Source: Trichomonas vaginalis G3 (taxonomy: Eukaryota; Parabasalia; Trichomonadida; Trichomonadidae). From it: 64,000 nucleotides of DNA. The position numbers were made by a program, and so were the translations under genes. Position 1 is the first letter of the stretch, and every line of letters starts with the position of its first letter. The notes beneath the pieces were generated by a model. It was not told where the DNA came from. It saw only the letters and a program-made list of their open reading frames with translations, and searched no databases. The stretch spans positions 27,310,082 through 27,374,081 of the forward strand of contig NC_067207.1 in assembly GCF_026262505.1 (NCBI RefSeq), written 5' to 3'. This document shows, in pieces, positions 57,167-64,000 of this stretch.

Positions 57167-57409
57167 TCAAGTTAGCAATTTGTAATATCTATCCAAAACT
57201 TCTTCAACAGTATCGAACTCATCTTCATAATGCAAACCTAATCTTATTGACTTGGTGCAGTTTTCACTAACACAATATTTTTCTGTTCTCTTGACTGACA
57301 TAACTAACTCATTTGTTTCATCAAACAGCAACAACCAAAGTTCATGACCTAATACATAACATTCATACTTTATATTTTTAGCTCTGAGTTCTCTTGTAAG
57401 CTGTTGCAT
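57167..57409 (-). CDS. 80-residue element 2 protein
   Basis: MQQLTRELRAKNIKYECYVL, then a beta-rich middle (WLLLFDETNELVMSVKRTEK) and an acidic end. It begins in ATATTAAATG inside the last 40 bases of the preceding penton-like gene. The small size and convergence on the CCG-motif gene resemble 51,763-52,188. Confidence 0.5.
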   Translation of the reverse strand: MQQLTRELRAKNIKYECYVLGHELWLLLFDETNELVMSVKRTEKYCVSENCTKSIRLGLHYEDEFDTVEEVLDRYYKLLT

Positions 57410-58134
57410 TTAATATTTTCTAAAAAGTCAACTTCAACAGTCATTCGCACTGGTGCCTTCAGTTCTACAGGCTCTCCTTGAAAGTCAACAAGTCTGAATT
57501 GCATGTCTTTCAAATTATGAGGACTAATGCGAACCCATTTACCTAAATGAGTTGCTATGACAGGAACGTTTGGAATGAACATTGAATTGACTGCATAACA
57601 GAAGGATTTATATTCTACTGAACCTTTACTATTAACTCCTGAAATACCTGTGACATTAGCTATTTTAGACTCAATGTATAAACAATTACCATAACATACG
57701 TATGGAACAGATTTCATCTCAATCGTTTTGTCAACACTTTTCAAAGGAAATGTCATATGGTATGCACCCAAAAGAAGTTGTACTCTATGACTCATTCGTG
57801 TTATCTTAAACTCCTTCACACAACTGAACTTCAATGTTCCCTCAGAAGAGAGTTCGACATCTATGTTGTCAATAGTTTCTTTATTTATGAGAGTATCTAT
57901 GACTCCAGCAATTTTATCTATTCTATACCCAGCTCTGTTAGGAAATGTTATAACACTTCTTTTGTCATCTATTTCAATCTCTATGAAATCTGTTTCATCT
58001 GTTATGACAAAAGTTGCGATAGTATTGAAGTCAACAACTCTGAAAGCAAGCGCTTCATTCTGAAGACCTAAGTTTGTTTGTAGCTTTACTGTCCCGTATT
58101 CGTTTGGGTCTGTACTTTGCAAATAGAACAACAT
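57370..58134 (-). CDS. penton-like minor capsid protein of element 2
   Basis: 254 residues. N-terminus MLFYLQSTDPNEYGTVKLQT; beta-rich middle; C-terminus PHNLKDMQFRLVDFQGEPVE followed by VRMTVEVDFLEN. The closing (F)RLVD.QG.P.(D/E) and beta-strand motif is characteristic, as I recall, of penton-base-like proteins in Polintons and adintoviruses. It corresponds to the decayed 13,104-13,814 of element 1. It looks whole. Confidence 0.6.
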   Translation of the reverse strand: MLFYLQSTDPNEYGTVKLQTNLGLQNEALAFRVVDFNTIATFVITDETDFIEIEIDDKRSVITFPNRAGYRIDKIAGVIDTLINKETIDNIDVELSSEGTLKFSCVKEFKITRMSHRVQLLLGAYHMTFPLKSVDKTIEMKSVPYVCYGNCLYIESKIANVTGISGVNSKGSVEYKSFCYAVNSMFIPNVPVIATHLGKWVRISPHNLKDMQFRLVDFQGEPVELKAPVRMTVEVDFLENIKCNSLQENSELKI

Positions 58135-58149
58135 TTTATTCTCATTAAA

Positions 58150-59399
58150 ATATAACTATTGCTGCATATGCGTATGAAACAAATGAAGCAAGAAGAGCAC
58201 ATGAACTAGTAAACGAAAACTCAACTTTAACCATTGAAGGCAATGATTTAGTCATTGACGATGGAAAAACTAAAAAAGTCATTGATTTCGATACTTTTAA
58301 CACTTATGACCCATTCATTACAACAAGCAAGGTTCCCATCATAAATGATGGAACGGTGCAATATATAAATTCTACAGTAGATGCCTCATTAGTGAAAGTA
58401 TTAAATGTTCTCATTGAATTGTTAAAGAGCTTTCGATTTGACGACAACATTAAATGCCTAAAGAATTTAGTCATGAATGAGAAACAAATTCTCGGCGTTG
58501 CTGGTAGCAGTAATGATGTACACCTTATGACATTAGAATATTATAACGAACATAAAGATGAACTGAAAGGAGAGAAGGGTGACACCGGACCTCAAGGACC
58601 ACAAGGAATACAAGGAATACAAGGAATACAAGGACCTCAAGGCGAAAACGGTTTGGATGGTGAAGATGGAAAGGATGGAAAAACTGCTAAATCATGGATA
58701 TGGAACCTTATAAATACTGGTTTAACAGCTGCTTCATATGGAGTTCTTCAATACCAAATCGGAAAGATATGGGCAGTACTTGGTGAAGAAGTTTTAGATG
58801 ACGTTAAAAATGCTTTGAACTTCATTTCAAATGGTTCGGATACTATTAAAACTTTATCTGGTTGGATGCAAGAAACAAGGAGTCAAATAGATACTGTAAG
58901 ACGTATAGCAAACAATGCACGTACGGGATTGGATACTTTACGAGAAGCACAAAATACACTAAAGGAAGCAAATGATATTCTTGGCTCAGTATCAGACATG
59001 CATGAAGATTGGCTTAAAGGTATTGACAAATCTTTAAAAAATCACAGTCAGTCTATTGCTGACTACAAGAAAAGTATAGATTTTTTACATAGTGCTATGG
59101 ACGTACATGATGGAAGCATAAGGAACTTACTTAATGCTAACAATAACTTACCAGGAACTATTAAAGCATTTATAAAGTCCTTTGTAAAACCTGGTGCTCT
59201 AACATTTAGGTCTTTGAGAGCAAGAGCATTGAAGTCAAGAGATGCAGAAACTCCAACAGAACCTACAGAAGGAACTGAAACAACAGAAACTCCAAAGAAC
59301 CACCAAAACCAACAGCTAATGAAATATTGTTCGAATATTTTCCAAGGTACTCTGTTCTCATTGCATACATTCAAGAAATACTTAAGAAAGCAGACTTGA
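58150..59399 (+). pseudogene. collagen-like fibre gene of element 2
   Basis: Open for about 415 codons. An N-terminal region (HELVNENSTLTIEGNDLVID) is followed at about 58,566-58,680 by Gly-X-Y repeats (GDTGPQGPQGIQGIQGIQG, then GENGLDGEDGKDG). A helical shaft comes next and a Thr/Glu/Pro-rich end (PTEPTEGTETTETP). This is the build of phage and giant-virus fibres. It lies directly upstream of the collar-bearing fibre frame. The fibre region as a whole is broken in a few places. Confidence 0.75.
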
Positions 59400-61036
59400 C
59401 TTTAGGAGATGATGAAAGTTCTGTATATCTTTCGTTCCAGTTTCAAATAGCAGAACTTTTGAGACAGATATGCTTAATGTATGACAACATCTCTGATTTC
59501 ACAAGATATGATGACGACCATGACCCCGAACACGGTGAAGAAGAAGTTTTACAAACATCCATTAAGACAGGAAAGGTTTTAACTCAAAGTCTCATTATTG
59601 ACACCAAAGATGGCGAAGTGGACGTTCTTCAAGAGCTGAAGAAAAATACTTCTGCGGGAGGTGGTGGTAGGCATGAACTTGAAATAAATGAGATAGAAGA
59701 GAAATTAGCCGAAAAAGCAGACAAAAACCATGTTCATTATATAAGTTCAGATGAACAGATTATAACGGACTACCATGGATATTTAACACAGGATGAACAA
59801 ATAAGCACTGAAGATGTTAATGAAAGAAGATATAAATTCATTCGTGCTAAAGGTTATGACATAAGCTGTACTGTACAGTATGACACGGGTAAAGCACCAG
59901 AAGCATTTGGTTATAACGATGAAATTTATGCTTCATACTTCTCTGTTAACGGTGTATTAGTTGAACCAAGATTTACTTTGAGGGTTAAGGCAAAAATAAC
60001 TTTTGAAGATGCTATTAAAAGTAAAGCTGACAAAGATGAACTTGACGCAATGAACAAAGTTTTGAAATCTCATAAACACAATATCTCCGATATAAATGAA
60101 CTTCAAGCTACATTAAATAGTAAAGCTGACAAGAACCATACACATGAATCCTTCACTACTGTTAGAGCAGACGACATAATATTGAACTATACCCTTGGTT
60201 CAAGTGCACCTTTAGAGAATCCAAGTACAAGCGTAAAAGATACACTAAACTCCTTAAATAACAAATGTATGAATATTGAAGGACATGTCAGAAACTTTGA
60301 AACACATGAACTACCAGCAATGTTAGATAAGAAAGCAGATAAAGAACATACACATAACTCCTTCTCAACTGTTGCTATAGAAAGTATTGAAGGAACGGTT
60401 GACGGAACTGATGGGGATGCATTATATTGTAAACCTCCTAACTTTCCACAAGGTTTAACATCGAATGAAAACATAAAAACAAAGAAAAACATTAGATGTA
60501 AAAATGTTTATGTCATGAAGGATGAAAATAATGTTAAATTCACTGCTCAAGATTTATATGATAAGAAAGCTGACAAAACAGAACTTCAAACATTAAAGAT
60601 TGAAATACTTCAAACATTATATCCTACAGGCTCTATTTATACGTCAATGAACTCAACAAATCCAGCAACAGTTCTGGGTTTTGGTACATGGCAGCAGATT
60701 GTAGACAAATTCTTATACTGTGCTAACTCTTCAAAGCAAACAGGAGGCTCAAAGAAAATTAAAGAAGCAAACCTTCCACCGCACACTCATACAGGAACGA
60801 CAAACTTTTCTGGCGACCATACCCACTCATTAAGAGACCACCCATTATACAACTCAGAATATGAAGCTGGCAATGACGTTTTATCTCCATCTTATAACAA
60901 TTCAGCAAAAAAGACTTTTTGACAAACTGAACCAGGAGGAAATCATTCACACACTTTCACAACAAATCCAACAGGCTTGGGTGAAGATTATATGCCACCA
61001 TTTATGACTGTATTCGCATGGTACCGCGTTCAATGA
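59327..61036 (+). pseudogene. tail-fibre region with collar/receptor-binding tip, element 2
   Basis: Long region with KADK-(N/E)-HTH shaft repeats and the collar tip: PTGSIYTSMNSTNPATVLG, FGTWQQIVDKF, LPPHTHTG, GDHTHSL and, near the end, GNHSHTF. The tip is about 90 percent identical to that of element 1, whereas shaft and N-terminus differ. Histidine pairs suggest metal-stabilised trimers as in T4 gp12. Broken in about one place. Its stop lies in a perfect GC-rich hairpin. Confidence 0.8.
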
Positions 61037-61041
61037 ACGCG
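61025..61041. terminator. perfect 8-bp hairpin at the fibre gene stop
   Basis: CGCGTTCA-A-TGAACGCG spans the TGA stop of the fibre gene, and the next gene starts 36 bases later. It is terminator-like in place, although no T run follows at once. It could act in mRNA 3' end formation. Confidence 0.4.
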
Positions 61042-61076
61042 CTTGAGCCTAGAATAAAATCTTTATTTTTACATAA

Positions 61077-62162
61077 ATGAGCTTGAAAGAAGTATTCGAA
61101 CAACATCCATGGAGGTCATTTAAGAAGTTCAATGAAGCTGCAAAGAGTTGGGGATTTACTAACAGAGCTGAAGTGAAAAGGTTCTTTGACAAAAATGTTG
61201 TACATCAAACAAAAATAAACCCTTACGACTACTTTTTACCAATTTACTCCAACACTCCTGACGCATACCAATTTGACACTCTCATTCAAAGCAGAAAAGG
61301 AGGACATAAACCATTCCTCATCTTCATTAATGTTAACACTCGCAAAGCATATGCATATCCAATGAGGAATAAAGGAACTCGTGAAGTGTTAAGAGTTTTA
61401 CAAAAGTTTGTAGCAGAACATAGCCCAAGTACTTTAACATCAGACCAAGACGGTGCATACCTCGGCAATGAAATCACAGATTTTCTCATTAAGCATAACA
61501 TAACTCACTACACTACTGAAGACCATAACCATAACATACTCGGCATCATAAACCGCTTCATAAGGACTCTCAGAGATTTAAATCAAGAGCGAGACTTTAC
61601 CGAAGAAACAATGAAACATTTTCTCGAAGTATATAATTCCTCAACGCATTCTACAACAGGACATACACCAAATTCAATGACACAAAAACAAGAAGAAAAG
61701 TATATACAAAAGAAACGAAGCCAAACACAAAATATCAGAAATTCAACACAATTTACCCTCATTCCTGGTACAAAAGTTCGTGTAGTTCTTGACGACAAAC
61801 CGTTGACAAAGAAACGTTTAAGGTTAAGTCGAAATTATTATATCGTAGACTCTACGCAAGGTAATGGATATCTTATAAAAGCTGCCGACGACTCTATTGC
61901 GTTTTATCCTCGTCATAAATTAGTCGAAAGTAGTAATGGCAAACTTGCTGAAACCATTGACGAAGCAAAGCGAGGAGTGGTTATTGAAATACTTGGCTAT
62001 AACATAAACGATGACACTTATAAAGTAAGATATGAAGGAGGCGTTGAAGATGTTATACCATCTAAGAACTTGAGAGAATCTAAACCAACTCATCTGGGAC
62101 CATTAGAGCGGGAGTATTGGAAAGACAAAAATATGCCAGAAAGAATAAGAAAATTCTTCTAA
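61077..62162 (+). CDS. Polinton integrase (retroviral-type) with chromodomain-like tail
   Basis: 361 residues, open throughout. An N-terminal helical part (MSLKEVFEQHPWRSFKKFNE) is followed by the rve core (YQFDTLIQSRKGGHKPFLIF, LTSDQDGAYLGNEITDF, NHNILGIINRFIRTLRDL) and a basic linker (KKRSQTQNIRN). The C-terminal SH3/chromodomain-like segment is VVIEILGYNINDDTYKVRYE...IPSKNLRE. In the family it inserts the linear element with a short target duplication. The start follows TTTTTACATAAATG. It looks whole. Confidence 0.92.
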   Translation: MSLKEVFEQHPWRSFKKFNEAAKSWGFTNRAEVKRFFDKNVVHQTKINPYDYFLPIYSNTPDAYQFDTLIQSRKGGHKPFLIFINVNTRKAYAYPMRNKGTREVLRVLQKFVAEHSPSTLTSDQDGAYLGNEITDFLIKHNITHYTTEDHNHNILGIINRFIRTLRDLNQERDFTEETMKHFLEVYNSSTHSTTGHTPNSMTQKQEEKYIQKKRSQTQNIRNSTQFTLIPGTKVRVVLDDKPLTKKRLRLSRNYYIVDSTQGNGYLIKAADDSIAFYPRHKLVESSNGKLAETIDEAKRGVVIEILGYNINDDTYKVRYEGGVEDVIPSKNLRESKPTHLGPLEREYWKDKNMPERIRKFF

Positions 62163-62198
62163 ACTTTTTCATTAGATGTAAATCAGACAAAAATATAA

Positions 62199-62410
62199 TT
62201 TAGGTGAAGAGGTGAGATTTCACCTCTTTTTTCACCTGTTTTTTCACCCTCGTGAATTTTCATGAATTTTCATGAATTTTATATATTAATGTTTTCGTTA
62301 AGCCACTTTGTGCCGTCAGTCAGTCAGTCAGTCAGTCAATGAAATTTACACCAAAAATAATGTTTAGGTGAAGAGGTGAGATCTCACCCGTTTTTTCACC
62401 TCATTTCTAC
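62199..62410 (+). repeat. GGTGA/TCACC palindromic repeats, copies 2 and 3
   Basis: Copy 2 (62,201-62,251) has GAGGTGAGATTTCACCTC and copy 3 (62,364-62,412) has GAGGTGAGATCTCACC. Each is followed by T-run-spaced TCACC boxes and a TTGAATTTTCATGAATTT-like tail. Between them lies a (CAGT)n microsatellite at 62,315-62,339. The stretch separates the integrase from the next gene. Confidence 0.88.
62315..62339 (+). repeat. (GTCA)n microsatellite, about six units
   Basis: Uninterrupted tetranucleotide run GTCAGTCAGTCA... between two palindromic repeat copies. Confidence 0.9.
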
Positions 62411-62439
62411 CCTCTTGAATTTTCATGAATTTCCTTAAG

Positions 62440-62496
62440 ATAGAAAAAATAAAGTTAGTTTTATTTTTATTTATTTTTTTATTTTGTATAAAAGAT
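62440..62496 (+). promoter_or_regulatory. T-rich leader of the element type
   Basis: Reads TAAAGTTAGTTTTATTTTTA and continues T-rich to GTATAAAAGAT just before the ATG at 62,497. It is nearly the same as the leader of the KilA-N gene at 63,552-63,598 and similar to that at 11,614-11,660 on the minus strand. Confidence 0.55.
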
Positions 62497-63435
62497 ATGA
62501 TTTCAACAATCGGCACAACAACAATTCAAACAACAGCACCAAACTCGTTAGTCATGAATCCTATGTCAATGTTAGTAGAGATGAAAAGCTTTATTCCTTC
62601 TTCATTTACTTTTGAAACAGAAATCCAGAAGATAAAGCAGGAACTTTTAACAAGTAATTTAGACTGTACCGCACAGGATGAAGAAAATGAAGAATATCTT
62701 TATGACATGCAGGACATTATTGACCATTTACCCAAATTGCCTGAAATCCAACAACAAAAACTCACTATTCATGAATTCGATGAAATAGAAGTGAAATCAA
62801 CTGACTCAGTAGAAATAAAGAAGTTCATACGAAAGGTAAATTATGATTTTCTAGGATATCATTGCAACCATAAAGTTATGGACAAAGATTGCGACATGGT
62901 ATATAAGAACATCTCTGACATATATAAATCGGTGGAGTTTAAGACATACGACAACTTTGTTTCATTAGTTGCAGAATGTGTATGGCAGATAAGAGATAAA
63001 GATAGAAGAGGTAAGGTATGGCATGAACAGATAAAACCAACTGCCTTTGAGTTAAAGAAAACCATTGACGCCTTGGTTGTTCTAGCTGGTTTTATTTCAA
63101 TGTATAACGCAAAAATGAATCCGCAATGTTCAAAATGTAAAGCAGCAATGAGGAAATATAACTACTCCGTCAAAGAGATAGAACGTATGAGAAACGACTA
63201 TGCAGACTTAAAGAAAGAAGCAGAAAAACCAGCAGAAAATAAAATGGACATGTTAGCATTTCTGAACAAAAACTATCCAATTGCTGACGATTTCCTTCTA
63301 TCTGACGTCAAGAAGAAGTATAAAGAAACCTTCGGCATTGTTAGAACATTCGATATCCTCAGCGAAGAAATAGAAGCTACAAAACTGTTTAGGATTTCAA
63401 ATATACATCGTACAATTCATGTAAAACGCTTGTGA
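62497..63435 (+). CDS. unknown cassette protein of element 2
   Basis: About 312 residues from MISTIGTTTIQTTAPNSLVM. An earlier ATG at 62,425 would force translation of the T-rich leader, giving a false hydrophobic start. The middle contains FLGYHCNHKVMDKDCDMVYK, and later CSKCKAAMRKYNYSVKEIER followed by coiled coil, suggesting a small zinc site. It is bounded on both sides by GGTGA palindromic repeats, as an independent cassette. No family recognised. Confidence 0.6.
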   Translation: MISTIGTTTIQTTAPNSLVMNPMSMLVEMKSFIPSSFTFETEIQKIKQELLTSNLDCTAQDEENEEYLYDMQDIIDHLPKLPEIQQQKLTIHEFDEIEVKSTDSVEIKKFIRKVNYDFLGYHCNHKVMDKDCDMVYKNISDIYKSVEFKTYDNFVSLVAECVWQIRDKDRRGKVWHEQIKPTAFELKKTIDALVVLAGFISMYNAKMNPQCSKCKAAMRKYNYSVKEIERMRNDYADLKKEAEKPAENKMDMLAFLNKNYPIADDFLLSDVKKKYKETFGIVRTFDILSEEIEATKLFRISNIHRTIHVKRL

Positions 63436-63495
63436 AAAAAGAGGTGAAAAAACAGGTGAAAAAAGAGGTGAGATCTCACCTCTTCACCTAAACAT
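63432..63495 (-). repeat. GGTGA/TCACC palindromic repeat, copy 4 (inverted)
   Basis: Has GAGGTGA, then CAGGTGA, then the 22-bp palindrome at 63,463-63,484, and ends TTCACCTAAAC. It is the inverted form of copies 1 to 3, so the gene at 62,497-63,435 is enclosed by an inverted pair. Confidence 0.9.
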
Positions 63496-63598
63496 TATTT
63501 TTATTGAATTCAGCACAAAAATAATGAATTTCATTAGTTAGAAAAATAACGCTAATTTTATTTTTATTTATTTTTTTATTTTGTATGTAAGAACAGTA

Positions 63599-64000
63599 AT
63601 GTCAGTCGAAGCAAAAACATTCACGAACAAATCTAATGGCGAAACATTCACAAAAGGCACTTATAACGGTATTGAAGTCTTACGTAGAGACAAGGATGGT
63701 TACATTAATGCAACAAAGATGGCAAGAGAAGCAGGAAAGTTAAACCATTTAAACAGATTTCTCAATAGTGCTAAAATGCAGGAAATTCTTGAGTTTTGGA
63801 TGAAAGAATGCGGTCGAGCCAAAAGTGGCTCAACCTCAAAACAAGCATTTTATGAGCTTACTAAGGGCGTTATAAATGAATTCAAAGGTATTTACATACA
63901 TCCTGACCTCGTTCATTTTGTTGCTGAATGGTGCTCTGTAAAGTATGCATTTTATGTCAAAGATATTATGGACTCCATAGACAAGAAAGTTCATGAGAAA
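63599..64000 (+). CDS. KilA-N domain protein of element 2 (cut by window end)
   Basis: 134 codons visible and open. The KilA-N domain is at residues about 1-60 (FTKGTYNGIEVLRRDKDGYI, NATKMAREAG), followed by LTKGVINEFKGIYIHPDLVH and YAFYVKDIMDSIDKKVHEK. Nearly identical to the element 1 copy, with only a few substitutions. The KilA-N domain binds DNA; in viruses it sits in proteins of unclear, possibly regulatory, role. The start follows the same TATGTAAGAACAG leader as in element 1. Confidence 0.9.
   Translation, partial: MSVEAKTFTNKSNGETFTKGTYNGIEVLRRDKDGYINATKMAREAGKLNHLNRFLNSAKMQEILEFWMKECGRAKSGSTSKQAFYELTKGVINEFKGIYIHPDLVHFVAEWCSVKYAFYVKDIMDSIDKKVHEK

Larger units (their letters stand above)
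45380..64000. mobile_element. Polinton/Maverick element 2 (runs off right edge, broken)
   Basis: Contains an integrase, packaging ATPase, capsid gene, penton-like genes, fibre genes and KilA-N gene. No polymerase is seen inside the window and it is presumably to the right. The left margin is set only by the last host gene (start at 45,184) and the change in gene type. The terminal repeat was not identified. Broken in roughly ten places, with many genes still open, so of fairly recent origin. The gene set differs widely from element 1 except for the fibre tip and KilA-N. Confidence 0.85.

Overview
The window is AT-rich nuclear DNA of a parabasalid protist, most likely Trichomonas or a close relative. 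The evidence is intronless, closely spaced genes; trichomonad Initiator-like motifs (TCA+1 Y W) just upstream of several host start codons; host families typical of trichomonads (ankyrin proteins with a DUF3447-like region, BspA-like leucine-rich repeats, divergent tetraspanins); and two Maverick/Polinton elements, one carrying a mariner. The species cannot be fixed from sequence reading alone.

Layout. (1) About 1-20,880: most of a Polinton (element 1); its left end lies outside the window. It holds a protein-primed DNA polymerase B, a decayed integrase, a nested 1.3-kb mariner, a 125-bp tandem array, a decayed D5-like SF3 helicase, a KilA-N gene, a phage-like tail-fibre/collar gene, penton-like and other virion genes, a packaging ATPase and a major capsid candidate. 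(2) About 20,900-45,200: host DNA. It encodes COMMD4, a tetraspanin, a coiled-coil protein, an unlisted 58-residue membrane protein, a broken BspA-like gene, an RmlC/RmlD-like fusion, a cis-prenyltransferase, a BET-like protein, an RRM/RS protein, a four-helix membrane protein, MOB1 and three DUF3447/ankyrin genes. It also holds a 113-bp tandem repeat and a 1.05-kb element with TA-flanked inverted repeats. (3) About 45,400-64,000: a second Polinton (element 2), running off the right edge. It carries an acidic protein, coiled-coil and Q/P-rich virion genes, a decayed capsid gene, a packaging ATPase, penton-like genes, a collagen-like fibre plus tail-collar region, an integrase, an unknown protein and a KilA-N gene. 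Both Polintons are broken in several genes and are treated as fossils, although some genes (polymerase and capsid candidate in element 1, integrase in element 2) still read open, so both are fairly young.

How the parts relate. The two elements have little in common in most genes, yet their tail-collar tips and KilA-N genes are nearly identical. Those genes sit in cassettes bounded by repeats built from GGTGA/TCACC boxes. This phage-like mosaicism is the most notable theme of the window. Element genes also share a T-rich leader ending in TAAATG, very short divergent gene spacings, GC-rich three-base-loop hairpins, and a conserved family of unknown function with a CCG motif.
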